Shown piece after piece: positions 34,491-46,006 of a DNA stretch of 64,000 nt. How positions within the stretch are numbered: the first letter of the stretch is position 1; each line of letters opens with the position of its first letter. The position numbers were made by a program, and so were the translations under genes. Source of the DNA: Oopsacas minuta (taxonomy: Eukaryota; Porifera; Hexactinellida; Lyssacinosida; Leucopsacidae); the NCBI GenBank assembly GCA_024704765.1, contig JAKMXF010000355.1, positions 6,459-70,458 on the forward strand, read 5' to 3'. The notes under the pieces were generated by a model. It made no database searches, was not told the origin of the DNA, and worked only from the letters and a program-made list of their open reading frames with translations.

Positions 34491-37277
34491 ATAGAGCGGA
34501 ATATATCAGTAGATGTATATCTTGAAATAAATTGTTTTTATCCGCAAATCATTTTGAGAGCGGACAAAACATTTCTATTATTGCCAATTCAATAACTGAT
34601 ATCCGACACATTGATTCAATTTTTTGCGTAATATTTTCGAAATATACATCCATATCGAATAACAATGGTCATGAATATCACATAAATCGAGCCAAAGAAC
34701 ACATCTTTTGACAAACAGAGAATAAATTCCCTACTATGGACTTTGTTCATATATTTAGGAGTATTCACAACAATTGACTTAATCAAAAAGATTTTGAGAA
34801 AACATTCCGTTATCTAAATATCGAAAATTTTGCGGTTGCTTATTGCGAAAATACAAGTACATACCGCTTGTTTCCAAGATGTACGTCTGGTTTATAACTC
34901 AGAAGGTCAAAGTTCAGCTAAACTAGCTCATCATCTGATATTGAAAGCCTATTTTCCTTCTGTTAGAGAAGGACAAAATGTATTATTGATTCTGAAGGTC
35001 CTTAACGAACTAACACTAGCTGCTCTAAGAATTCTAGAAGATTGTCGGCTACCCCAATATCGTGAAAATTCTTATGACTTCATATGTATGCTTCTTTCAT
35101 TATGGAAAACTATTCAGCATCAATACACTGTTTAAGGGCATCCGTTTAAACGATAGCCTCTCGAATCCTTTGACTCTATATAATGAAATATTTCCTTATT
35201 AACTTGTGTTGCATTTTGGTTAGATGCTTGGGAAGCGATACCTGGTAAATTAGGGAAGTTGAGTAAGCATGCATTATATAGTCTTAAACAAGCACGTATT
35301 GCACACAAAAATCACAAACATTTAGTTCAAAATTGTGGGTTTTCATACGTTCTATCATCTAATTGCAAACAAAGCCGCTTGAGCATCAGTTGGGCTATAT
35401 CGAATAAAATCGGGGTCGAATTACCAAATAAATCATTGAATCAGAACGGCGTCTCAAACTATCCAGTGTCTTAAAATCTTTTTCTCAAAAATCCGAATCT
35501 TCGTCCATATACCAGATACCCCTCAATATGATGAATGTCATGACACCATGATTTTCACCAAGTCAATCCTTTCCATGGAATAATTAAGCCATCATGACTG
35601 TATAAACACGAAAACTTTCCTAATGGCGAAAATTATGAGATTTTCTAAATACTTTATTCATGAAGTGCTGAGATTTACAACTAAAACCTACGTAGCAGTT
35701 CCTGTGGGAATTACAACAGAAAGCCAAAACGAAATTTGGATGGACCATAGATAAAATTCTAGTTAAATTCCTGCTAATTATTCACTTGGATGCACATAGT
35801 GCAGAATACTAAATCCCTTCGAGTTGCCAGCAAAACACAAAAATATGCTAATTTTCCAGGTAAAATCCACCAATGCAAAAAATCGCCTCTTAATAACCCT
35901 TAGAGAAACTAAAATAGAAGTTAAAACGAAAAGCATTAGCAAATCAAGACACAATACTACCAAGGGACTTTAAGAGCCTTGGAGCTTACTAACTATTGTT
36001 TTACTTTGTGTATGAAGATAATAACAATTAAATTCATTGATTGGATAAAAATTTCAAAGCAAAATGAAAAATTGGGGAAGGCATCAGCTTTCCCGGGGTG
36101 CACAAATCTACGTCGGCATCAGATATAGCAGATTAAATAATTAATCTGCAAAAATGCATCTGTCCTGCTTTGGAATCGAGAGCAGAACGATAAGCCTGTA
36201 TTTGATTGCAACCTAAAGTCAGACTTATCTCTAGAGGCAATCAAAGGAAGAAATGGCACCTATGAAATGGTAATTATAAGAGTATGTAGGAAATCTCGTA
36301 TGTACAAGGGTAAAATTTGGTACTGACTATCTAGATACTCACCGAACGTCACCTAAGAAGAATGAGCGGAATTAGATTAAGCTCCAATTTTCGAGAGTGG
36401 ATGAACTGCCCACTCTCATTGGTAATTAGGAGCGGATAGGTGGAGCAAGCTTCGCACAAGCGGAAAAAGGGTCTCGAATTAGGGTGAGCAATGATAACGT
36501 CAGGCCCACAACCCGATAATTTTTGTATTATGGTGGCGGAATATCTGGGTGAGCACCCGAAATCCAGGGTCGACAGTTGACAACTCAAAATGGCTCAGTT
36601 ACGATTATGACGCGCGGAGCAGAAAAAAGTAAAAAAATTTAAAGGCATAATAAGTTGTAATGCAGATACATAAAGGTTGCAATCGAAAAGATCAATATTC
36701 GGCTACACCAGTTCAGACATTCATCTAGCGTTTCGAGTATAACATAAATTAAATTTCCCTCAGACAAATGGACTAAGAACATGGGGATAGCACCTGATAA
36801 GGGCATACACTAAATTGCATTTTCATAATTAACGCTGGTTGGCTCCAGGAGATGAGTTTCCGGTGTTCGGTTGGTTTACAAAAACATTCGGCTAACTAAA
36901 TATATTTTCGGGATGGCGAAAATTAGTACAGTGCTACCTACACCAAGGACAGTAAAAATGTGGTCGCCTCATCCGGAATTAACCTGAGTAGTAACAATAG
37001 AATAACCATTTTAGGGGAAAGATTTTTCGAATTTGTTTTGTTCTTATCCAGAAATTCGTATTAGCGAGAGTCTACTGTATTCGGGCGACAAGATATTTCG
37101 GCAATCCAACATGTGTGATCGATTAACTGGTTACGAAATGTTCGGTTTGAGCGTTTTCAACTTTAATATAAACTTATGTACAAGTAGATAACCAGTGGTT
37201 CATATCGAAACATGGGTAAGACATCAAGCGAAAGCGATAATAGTAATATAGATAATAGATAAATCTCCAAAGTATTA
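34491..37277. other. no gene recognised; pogo-like terminus at 37035-37079
   Basis: Nearly 2.8 kb without a recognisable gene. Short open frames at 34830-35135 (no ATG) and 36349-36588 show no motif. At 37079 the minus strand begins CAGTAGACTCTCGCTAATAC, followed by GAATTTCTGGATAAG and flanked by TA. This is a pogo/Tigger-type terminal repeat whose partner end was not found. The region directly downstream of PAM16 (37163-37277) may contain its 3' untranslated region. Confidence 0.5.
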
Positions 37278-37616
37278 CTATGTAGGTGATTGCAAATCAA
37301 TTCTTTCTTTCGCCCTAAAGACTTTGGACTGAATATAAAACGATCCACCATTACGTTTATCATTGGCATTAAATAAATATTGATAATTCCTCTCAACTTC
37401 CTTTGGGTCAAATGATTTGAGGTTCAAAATTTGTTTGGATTCTTCAAGTGTCATTCCAGATAGAATATCAGAGGATACTTTGTTTGATATTCCTCCTCCT
37501 CCAACATGATTGTTTCCATTATCAAAAGCGGAAGGTTGGTTTCTTATAGCTTGAGAGAGAGCCCTAGAAAAGATAGATACACCATACAAAATTAGACGAC
37601 CAAGATTCTTAGCCAT
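37278..37616 (-). CDS. PAM16: PAM16/Magmas (mitochondrial import motor subunit TIM16)
   Basis: An intact 112-codon single-exon gene starting ATG GCT AAG. The protein is the J-like subunit of the presequence translocase-associated motor. It pairs with PAM18 at the matrix face of the TIM23 channel and regulates mtHsp70. Visible features: N-terminal hydrophobic segment [20 protein letters not shown]; a loop with GGGG (~37-42); and the J-like domain [55 protein letters not shown]. It has NDK where true J-proteins have HPD, as the family does. The C-terminus ends at LQSPT, roughly 13 residues shorter than the human protein; the missing tail is poorly conserved. It is the only host gene recognised here and lies less than 1 kb from the Mutator/Transib nest. 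Confidence 0.93.
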   Translation of the reverse strand: MAKNLGRLILYGVSIFSRALSQAIRNQPSAFDNGNNHVGGGGISNKVSSDILSGMTLEESKQILNLKSFDPKEVERNYQYLFNANDKRNGGSFYIQSKVFRAKERIDLQSPT

Positions 37617-38381
37617 CGAAATAGATTCAAAAATGTTGCTCTAACTCATTTAAGATTAAGGAAAAAAGAGAATAAAGCCTACATACATACATACATACAA
37701 TCGTTCTACACTCATGGGTATGACTACATGAAGTATACAGTGGCGGCGGAATCATTTCGAAGTAGGTATGAGCAATTCTCATTTAGGCCAAAATATTACT
37801 TTCAACTACAGTGTAATTTACATGATTTCTTGAACATACATAATTAACGGAAGGGAACAGTACTGTTCTGTAATTTGTTGATAGCTAAATTACGAAAGGA
37901 ACGGAACGATTGGTAGTTGAATTACACTCTAGGACCCTAGGGTCCTAGATATAATTTTCCTACATAGTATACCCCAAATCTAGGTTTAGTACTATTGTCC
38001 ACTTGGTAGAAAACAAGAGGAGTTCCAAAGAGACATCAAATGATTCGAATCAATTTAAAAGATTATAAATTAAGTCAATAACCTGAATTTACAGGTAGAA
38101 TCCAATGTTAATACAATATGAGGTCAAATAGTATAGCTGTAAAATTGATTAAACTAAAGCCAAAGGTGATCTTTGATTTGTGGCCAGTGGAGCGGAGCCT
38201 AATTTTTAAAGTGACCGTAGATTTAAAAGTTTGAGCACCCCTGTACTAAGACAACCAATTTAAAACGGAGCCACTATACTATAAAATTGGAGTAATCAGC
38301 ACAGTAAAACAATTATTAGACAGTCAGATAAGCGTTATACAGATTATATATAAATCTGCCACTCCACCAGAAGAGTTGTGC
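37617..38381. other. 5' flank of PAM16; no other gene recognised
   Basis: Probably contains the PAM16 promoter (minus strand), but no TATA-box or initiator call is justified. A (CATA)n microsatellite lies at 37679-37698, about 65 bp upstream of the start codon. A palindrome CTAGGACCCTAGGGTCCTAG lies at ~37929-37948. A repeat fragment shared with 815-862 is at 38267-38320. Confidence 0.5.
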
Positions 38382-38893
38382 CTCAAAATGGGTAATCGGA
38401 CACTTCGTCTGCGGACATTTCGTCCACGGATATTTCGTATAGGACAATTCGTATAGCGACATTTCATATAATAGACATATCGTATAGTGGACAATTAGTC
38501 CAAATATTGTATATTACATGCTTACTAAAAAATTGGGTAAACGGACAATTCGTCGCATGGACAATTCGTCACTTTTATGACTTCGCTATTTAGTCTTTGT
38601 TTCATAAGAAGTGTTGATTGAGGTTGTGAGAAGTAAATTGTTTATATCCCACTCTTGAAGTTTGGAATTTGCAGCTGATTGGTATGTTGTCTATTGTAAC
38701 ATGATCAAAATAGTATAAAAATCAGTCAAAAATGGGGATTTAAAAAGTCTTAATACTACCAAGAAACTATGGCTACTTTCCTAACTTCTTCGTTTTCGAT
38801 TGAGAGGATTCCGAGTGAAAGAAATAAGGATAAACCAAGCATTCAAGGTTTTATTCATACTTTGAATAGAAAATCTCACGATAGCGAATACTG

Positions 38894-41867
38894 CACAGTG
38901 GGCTTTTTGCTGGAAATAGCATGAAATTTTTACCCCCTCAGAATTGTATTTCCTTATTATCATTGAATTCACAATCCTTTCAAACCTAGAAATTAGTAAT
39001 TTCATTCTGATTCAACAAGTAAATTGGTTGTTATGGTGATGAATATTTGCGGCTTCTTGTAATTGGAATTTCTGTGTGGTATATCAAAATCGATCAAGTT
39101 TCATAGTTATATTTTTAGCACTTGTAACTAAGAAGAAAGAATTCCTTTACAATAATGAAACATTTATATTTCAATTATCTAATTTACATCTTGAAATGTC
39201 GTTTGGTTTCTAACTTTCTATTCTAAAACTAGATAAAACGCGATGACTATTTAGGACATTTTTTTTCGGCGTCCACAGGATATTTTATGCTGAAACTTGT
39301 TGTGGCGTTTCGTTGCGTGAACTCTCACTGGTCTTAAAATGTAGGTTGTAATAATAAATTCAAAAAATATAATAGTTTAGACCCGCCGGAGGGCGCCCAA
39401 AGTATCAAGCATTCATTTGAATGGGTGTAACTTTAATGTAAAATTTCCCTATGAAATATTAGCATTATGAATAACAAGGAAGCTTTTGACTTTCTATCCT
39501 CACGTAAATCTGTCAGAGATGCAACAATCGTATTTATGGATAGTCAGCAACTTGATGATAAATATTATAGTTGTATCCGATACAAATTCGTTGAGTTGAA
39601 GGGTGATAGAGAGATATTTCGTAAAAGAAACGACCTAAATACATGGGATGATATGATATTCTTTGACAATTCAACATTGGCAGAGAAGAGGCGGTTATCG
39701 TCTGAAGGTGATATTTGTACTCCTAATCATGTTCATGCAAAGGCTATCAGGAAACCACTCCTAGAATTAACGATTAAAGGACAAAGGGTACGTCTGGAAC
39801 CTCTTTTAGCCCTGATTAAAAGCTTAGCAGCTAGTGAGAACGTGGATAGCAAAACGATGGCAGCCATGGCTCTGCAATTTGTCTCATCTTCTTCAGGAGA
39901 TTACTCCACCAGTTCCTTCTGTCTGGAAATAGTCAGCAAAGGCACATTTCAAGGCAATATAAAGACACACATCTCAATTGCTAAGTCTACGTTCCTCCTA
40001 GGGCAACTGGAAATAGGTAAGCAAAAGTACATTGAATTGAGGAGACTTTGTAAGTCAGACAATGTACTATTCCCTAAGTATGAGCTAATTTCCCAGTATC
40101 GAGCAGATATTACTCTGGAGAAGGAATTCATTTTTATCCGCAATGTGTCTGATGCGCCTATGGGAGTAGGGATATCTTACATCTCTATCATCAAACAGAC
40201 AATTTCCCGCCTACTCGAATCACTTCCCACAGATTCTGAATTTGAATTCCCGTTGACATTTTCTGCAACAGATGGCTTGGATGGATCTGGATCCCATCAA
40301 GTTTATAATCAGATTCAAGAGTCACCAGATATTGGTTCCAAAAATTTCATTCTCTTTGCTTTCAAACATCTCGCTATCCACGACAGCGCAAACAAACTTA
40401 TTTGGGAAAACGAAAGGCCCAACTCACAATTTCAGATTCGCCCAGTCACTTTACTAGCTGCCAAAGAAAATAGCGAAAATGTACGTCATCTAATGGATAC
40501 TTATATCAATCCTTACGTAGCAGACATGGAAGAAAATGGGATACCACTCTCGCAAGGACTTGTGAGGATAAAACTGCTCAGGACCATGTTCGATGGAAAA
40601 ATGGCAGGAATTCTATCTGGAGCCGGTGGTGCTCACTGCCAACTCTGTACTGCGACTTTCAAACAACTGCATGATGTCGAACTTATACGAGATGGTTTTC
40701 CTATTAATCGTTCAATAACATCGGCTAAAGAACTGTTTCAAAGCGTGAATGAAGTAGAATTTCTATCTCTAAGTTCCAATGACCGTCTTGGATTGACTCA
40801 CCAACCTATTTCCGACATCGATATAATTTGCTCTTCTCCATTACATTCATATTTGTGCATCTTCAGATGATTTATGACCCTCGTTTATCATCTGCAATCA
40901 GGTGCAAGGAAGTGGTCACCATCATCCTTAGGGATAAAAAACTTAATGAAGTTTGTTTCAGGCTTATTGATGGAAAAGACTGGTATGAAGATTGATCAAC
41001 CCAGCAGTGATGGTGGCACTACATCAACTGGCAATGTTGCTCGAAATTGTTTCTTGGACAAAAACCAATTTCTTTACTGGGTTTGTTCCTTGATACCAAC
41101 AGAATACCATGAAAATATAAAGGTCATCCACACTAACCTTTCAGTATGTTTGCGTATTTACAACAGCGACCGAGAGATAACACTGAAAGACTGGATATTC
41201 TTTGCAAGGACACATACGAATACATTGTAATCAGGTTCCCTTGGGCAAACATCAGTCCAACCTTGCATAAATTACTAGCCCATTCTTCAGAACTCATTAG
41301 AACTTGTAACAATAGCCATGGACTTAAAGTCTTCTCTGAAGAAGCAGTTGAAGTTTCAAACAAACTCGTCCGAAGGTATCGCGAACACCTTGCCAGAAAA
41401 ATGTCGTTTTCTCTGAATACTCGAGATATCTTTATACGACTGATGTGTAATAGTGATCCTGTCCTCAATATGTATAGAAAATTTACAAAAGCAAGCAAGA
41501 AAACCCACTCTTCTGAACCTCGAGACCAAGAAATTCTTTTCTCACAATTAACTTGCTAATAAATAATGATTGAAATAGATGGAAGCACAAGATACAATTT
41601 AAATGTGGGTATGTTAAATGTGTGTCTATGATCCAAAATAAGCTTTCTATCGCCTCTAGCAACTGAATTTTAAGCTCAAAAACTATAATTTATGATAATA
41701 TGAAAGGTGTCAATGACGTCATAACTTTTTAATGAGATGACCTAGATTTTTTTTATGCAGAAATCGTTTTCTCAGGGGTAATTTCCTATTGGCTAATAAT
41801 GCATTATATATCTCTATCTTGCATGGTTTTCCTATTTCCATTTCACCCCCCAAAAATGCCCACTGTG
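38894..41867 (+). mobile_element. Transib/RAG1-like element 1 (CACAGTG ends, 5-bp TSD)
   Basis: The TSD TACTG lies at 38889-38893 and 41868-41872. Both ends begin with the exact heptamer CACAGTG and share CACAGTGGGC, then a T-rich stretch (left CTTTTTGCTGG, right complement ATTTTTGGGGGG). Length 2974 bp. A 5-bp TSD and CACWGTG ends are the signature of the Transib superfamily, ancestor of the V(D)J recombination system. No clear nonamer is seen; the right end has AGGAAAACC 27 bp from the heptamer. It interrupts the FLYWCH codons of MULE-2 exactly. Confidence 0.96.
39467..41559 (+). pseudogene. Transib/RAG1-like transposase, one nonsense and one frameshift
   Basis: About 697 codons, close to Transib length and much shorter than vertebrate RAG1. 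It starts MNNKEAFDFLSSRKSVRDAT. Core blocks in order: LEIGKQKYIELRRLC; TDGLDGSGSHQVYNQIQ (first catalytic Asp region, D269/D272); RPVTLLAAKENSENV; LLRTMFDGKMAGILSGAGGA (second Asp, D376); the zinc pair CQLC (C391/C394); GLTHQPISD; and GGTTSTGNVARNCF. It then has TPTLHKLLAH-type SPTLHKLLAHSSEL (HxxxxH zinc ligands) and FSEEAVEVSNKLVRRYREHL (catalytic Glu codon 41350-41352, equivalent to RAG1 E962). A Trp codon has become TGA at 40868-40870, and a frameshift lies near 41180. No RING region and no RAG2-like kelch gene accompany it. Confidence 0.93.
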
Positions 41868-43429
41868 TACTGGGTGTGTGAAAAGCGCGGAATCTGCAAG
41901 CGAGGCTACACACAAGTAATAATCAAGTAATCAAACCTACAGATCCTTCAATAATACCAAGTGAGCATTCGCATAGTTCTGATATAACTCGGGGTGAGAT
42001 GCTAAGAGGGCATACGAACCTCAAGGAATCGCTCGAAATTCTGGATCAAGTACCCGAAATCTCCTTGCAACTTCAGTAGAAGGAATGACAGCAGAATCCA
42101 TTAACAAATTACCAACGCTTGACTCTGTTAAGAGAAATATTAGGAAGTGTAAGAGAAGAGAAGAAGAATTTTATGGAAATCCAAGTTCTTGCGCTGAAAT
42201 AATAATTCCAGAAGATTTAAATTTACACTTAATGGTGAGAGCTTCCCATTATTTGATTCAGGAGAAGGTGATGATCACAGAATGATTCTCTTTGGAACTT
42301 CAAAGTTTTTATCTATACTTAAAGAAAGTACCAACTGGTACAGTGATGGCACATTTAAAGTTGTTCCAGAACATTTCTTCCAACTTTACACTATCCATGC
42401 ACAAAGAGATGGATATATATTCCCTTGCGTTTATGCTTTATTTCAGACTAACACTGAAGAGACCTATAAAAGAATGCTCTCTTAACTGCTCCAACTAGAG
42501 TCCGAATTAAATCCTACATCCATAATGGTGGATTTCGAAAAGGCCGCGATAAATGCATTGGAAAATACTTTCCTTGCATGTGTCTATGGATGTTTCTTCC
42601 ATTTAAAATACAGCATTTATCGGAGAATTCAAGCTAATGGATTAGCTACGTTGTATCAACAAGATAGGGATTTAGCTTTGGAGCTGATGATGTTGCCCTG
42701 CCTGGCTTTCGTGCATGAGATAGATGTTATAGATTGTTTTAACATCTTGATGCATGAATATCCTCAATCTGGGAAGACAGTTGCAAAATATTTTGAAGAC
42801 AACTATATTGGAAAACAGCTACCAAATTGTTCTCGTAGGAACCACCTTTTCCTATCAGAGTGTGGAACATGCATCAAAGAGTGATGGATCGAATCCCTCG
42901 AACAAATGATAGCGTTGAAGGTTGACATAATGCTTTTAGTCATGGTATTGGTCATCCACACCCAGATTTCGTAAAACTCTTAAGATTTTGCAAAAAGAGC
43001 AATCACTTCAAGAGGCAATTTATGCAAAGTGGGAAGGACGAAATCTGAAGCAGCGGTCAAAATCGAATATGGAACGTGAAGAAAGGATATATACCATAGT
43101 TATCAAATATGATAATCGCGAAATCATCGAATATCTTCAAGGGATAGCATATAATTTTGAATTTAGTTATTTAAATCAAATACTAAGTATCATTTCCATT
43201 TATTGCTTACTATCTTAATTTCTTTCCTTTTCCACGCGACGAGTCCACGAGACGAGTTGTCCGCGACGAATTATCCGTCGACGAATTGTCCATGCAACGA
43301 ATTGTCCGCAATTCAAAAAATTGATGTATTATCGTAGTTTAATAATTGAAAGTAGGATAATAGAATATGTAATTTAGAATGAATACAATGGAATAGTTTA
43401 GAAGTTAAAATTATATGCGATCCCTTTTA

Positions 43430-43660
43430 GGAAGGTTTTTGGTTCTCCATTTCCAAAATCTGAAACGATTGTTATGAGACGCTTAGCATAATGGATTTCT
43501 ATTTGGTCTTAGTTGTGCACATCCCAGTTTCACAAAATTAATTCGTCATTTACAGGTGGAACAATCTCTACAAGAAGCGGTGGTAACGAAATGGGAATCT
43601 GTGGAGGCTATCATTTAATCTAAACAAAGTATTTCCAGAAACGCATCAATAAGTCAAAAT
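43430..43660 (+). pseudogene. MULE transposase C-terminal fragment
   Basis: HPSFTKLIRHLQVEQSLQEA then VVTKWES corresponds to HPDFVKLLRFCKKEQSLQEA in MULE-2. It lies on the plus strand outside MULE-2 but inside MULE-1. The next MULE fragment (43881-44485) is on the opposite strand, so the interior of MULE-1 is rearranged or contains remains of two elements. Confidence 0.65.
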
Positions 43661-43880
43661 AACGAATAACTTGGGATTCGGGAATAAAGACCAAGATCGG
43701 TAACATTTTCATATGGAGAGAAAAATCAGCGTTTTCAATGTACAGACTTGCAAAGCCTGCTGACTGTATCTTCCGATAGATGTTTTGCGACAAGTGAAAA
43801 ACATCCTATTAAACACTTAAGAATTTTGATTCTAATGCATTGATAGCCGTTCTCAAAATCAGCCATGACAAAGAATGGAT

Positions 43881-44485
43881 TCAACTCAGGACGTTATCAA
43901 GAAACTGAGTGAAAAGTGTCGTATATATTGACTCACTCTTGTTAGTCAACAGTGCGTAGACATATGGAATTATCATACCGCCCTTCTGCGCGTGAATTGT
44001 GTACAGTTGAATAATTGTTCTGGGACAACTTTGAAAGTACCGTCCACATACCAACTCTGAGATTCTCACAGTAATGATAACATTTTGGGAGCACAAAATA
44101 TAAGAATTCAATTCGAATCTTCGATCCCAGAGTCATGTATTAGAAACCTTTCTACCATTAATTAAAATCTGTATCTCTCAGGTATTCGTAATTCAATGGC
44201 AGAATCATGGTTGATGACATTCTCTTCTACTAAACTCTTATGGCGGCGTACTGTACGTTTTACTGAACTTAGAGTAGTCAATGCAACTATACTTGACTCG
44301 TTTAATCCAACAAGGCCTTGTGTCAAAATAGTATTAGTTTTCTCCCCAGCTAAAGCACGGTCTTTCATCAATTGATAACCCCGTAACATTTCAGAGCGAG
44401 CTGGATTAGGTCCATGGGTGTGACTACTGAATATTTCAGTAAATAACGTAGGTATTGATATTGCTCCATCTGGAGATGTAGGCAA
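43881..44485 (-). pseudogene. MULE transposase fragment, decayed
   Basis: On the minus strand: FSSHTHGPNPARSEMLRGYQ then LMKDRALAGEKTNTILTQGL (linker after the FLYWCH finger), LSSVKRTVRRHKS, then with frame changes GRYFQSCPRTIIQLYTIHAQ and KGGMIIPYVYALLTNKSE. The catalytic SDGTFK block is destroyed here (the equivalent reads CGRYFQS-like). It probably belongs to the original gene of MULE-1. Confidence 0.8.
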
Positions 44486-44632
44486 TCAAGCCTTACAATT
44501 CCACGCTGCTCGCACAGTCAATATTGATTACCTGCTAAACTTACACCATTGAGAATATACAAAAATCCTTTTATATGAGCTTTATTTCTTTCTTTGGTTG
44601 ACTTGATAAGTTCAATAGTAAGTGTAGTTGTC

Positions 44633-46006
44633 CCGGGTGATTCAAAAAAAATGTAACCCAAAAGTAAATGCTTGCAGTGAAGACAATTCTTAATCAAACT
44701 CAATCAAACTCAGGACATACGTAGAATATCTATATTTATAGTACATATTAAAAATTCAGCGTACTACAGTCAATATTATATGAATTAGAGCAAATGTTCC
44801 AAATGACCTCCTTTGAGTTCTGTACATTTCTTGAGTCGTACCACCAAGTTGTTCATGACATTTTTGCATACAGTGGTCGGAATCTTTCTAATTTCTTTGA
44901 TGTTTTCCTTCAACTCGCTGATGGTTCTAGGCTTAGTAGAATAAACTCGGTCTTTAAGATAGCCCCACAAGTAGAAGTCAGGAGGGTTTAAGTCGGGGCT
45001 ATAGGGGGCACACTCAAAATTCGTCTTGAGACTGATGACTCTTGCTCCAAAGTGTTCTTTGAGCCAGTCCCTGGAGAAATTTGAGGTGTGCGAGCTCGCT
45101 CCATCTTGTTGGAACCAAAAGTGATTCAGAAGTGATGGGTAGAGGACTCTGAGCTGCTCCCAGAAGAGCTCAAGGACCTGGATATAACCTTCTTTCGTAA
45201 CTGTAACAGCCCTGTCATTTTCTTCAAAAAAGAATGGTCCTATGGTCCCTTTCGCCGAAATGGCTGCCCATACTGTGCATTTTTCTGAGTGTAGTGGTTT
45301 CATTGCAACTTCCATTGGTCTCTGGATTCCCCAGAACACGTTTGTCTTGGAGTTGATTTTTCCATTTAGATGTAAGTGAGCTTCATCGGACATCCAAAGT
45401 AGTGAAAGAAATCGACCCTGACATTCAATTTTTTCCACCAAATTCTTGGACATTTTAAGCCTTTTGGACTTATCACCAGCTGTTAACATCTGTTTTGTTT
45501 GTATACGATATGGAAACCTCTTAGGATCATCAATTAGGATCCTCCTGATAGTGCTTGCAGATATTTTTCTATCCAATGACAATGATTGACTCCTCCGCCT
45601 GATTGACGTTTTGGACTGAATTCAACAGAATTTCGGACCATCTCAATAACTTTTGCTGTTTGTTTCTTTCTCCGACCAGAATGCGTTAGTCTGTCATCAC
45701 ACTTACTATTGAGCTTTAGAACTGTCCCATACTTCCTAAACTTCTCCACCCAACGATAGATCATCGATTTATCGGGAGCAACTTGGGTCTGGAATGATGT
45801 ACAAATTGCGTCTTTACAGTCTCGTATGAGGAGGTATTAAAATAATGTTCCACGGAGAAAATTCGGTGCTGCAGTATCCAATTTGGCATTTTCTGATCGT
45901 TTAGACTCAAACTAATTATAATCAAAAAGAATAAATAGGATTAGTTAAGAAATAAAGATAGGGTACCCGTAAAACATTTTGAGTTGCATTTTTTTGAATC
46001 ACCCTG
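44633..46006 (-). mobile_element. DD41D (rosa/Visitor-type) element, copy A
   Basis: The 5' terminus, on the minus strand at 46006, is TA|CAGGGTGATTCAAAAAAATG. The 3' terminus at 44633 has CCGGGTGATTCAAAAAAAAT. Nearly identical to copy B (51445-52815) over its full length, with only a few differences near the 5' end, but in the opposite orientation. A TA flanks the 5' end; I do not see TA at the 3' end in either copy. Inserted in MULE-1. Confidence 0.93.
44785..45889 (-). pseudogene. DD41D transposase, copy A (two frameshifts)
   Basis: Starts MPNWILQHRIFSVEHYFNTS at 45889. A frameshift near 45775 leads to MIYRWVEKFRKYGTVLKLNS and THSGRRKK. A second near 45590 leads to the 265-codon catalytic frame: SLDRKISASTIRRILIDD, LLWMSDEAHLHLNGKINS (first Asp), FWFQQDGASSHTSNF (second) and YSPDLNPPDFYLWGYLKDRV (third), with 41 residues between second and third. 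It ends LKGGHLEHLL-stop. Both breaks occur at the same places in copy B, while the rest of the protein is uninterrupted. Confidence 0.93.

Larger units (their letters stand above)
38769..43218 (+). pseudogene. MULE transposase with FLYWCH finger, split by Transib-1
   Basis: Starts ATG GCT ACT at 38769. The FLYWCH zinc finger runs from KDKPSIQGFIHTLNRKSHDS to the insertion at 38893 and resumes at 41873. With one TSD copy kept, it reads EYWVCEKRGICKRGYTQ. The linker HSHSSDITRGEMLRGHTNLK (~41960) precedes the MULE catalytic domain: STNWYSDGTFKVVPEHFFQL with YTIHAQRDGYIFPCVYAL (first Asp in SDGTFK), then MVDFEKAAINALENTF and YGCFFHLKYSIYRRIQ (second Asp in VDFEKA, CFFH motif). The tail is EQSLQEAIYAKWEGR with YLQGIAYNFEF before the stop at 43218. 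Besides the insertion, stops or frameshifts occur near 42075, 42283, 42485 and 42884. It acted at GGACAATTCGTC-type ends. Confidence 0.9.
38536..43314 (+). mobile_element. inner Mutator-like element (MULE-2)
   Basis: The 9-bp TSD AAAAAATTG lies at 38527-38535 and 43315-43323. Left end GGTAAACGGACAATTCGTCG, right end complement GAATTGCGGACAATTCGTTG, both with a second CATGGACAATTCGTC module. It is inserted just inside the left terminal repeat of MULE-1. It carries its own transposase (38769-43218), split by the Transib element. Confidence 0.94.

Noticed and set aside
34830-35135. 101-codon open frame
   Set aside because: Begins at TTG, not ATG; no motif, no splice context and no homology recognised.
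36349-36588. 79-codon minus-strand frame with several Cys residues
   Set aside because: Cys spacing fits no zinc-binding pattern I know, and there is no supporting context.
38894-41867. RAG2-like partner gene
   Set aside because: No kelch-repeat frame occurs on either strand between the termini; the element is filled by one transposase gene and short flanks.
41861-41900. RSS nonamer at the right end of Transib-1
   Set aside because: AGGAAAACC (inside the element, complement strand) matches ACAAAAACC at 7 of 9 positions, but the spacer is 27 bp, not 12 or 23, and the left end has no counterpart. Not called as a nonamer.
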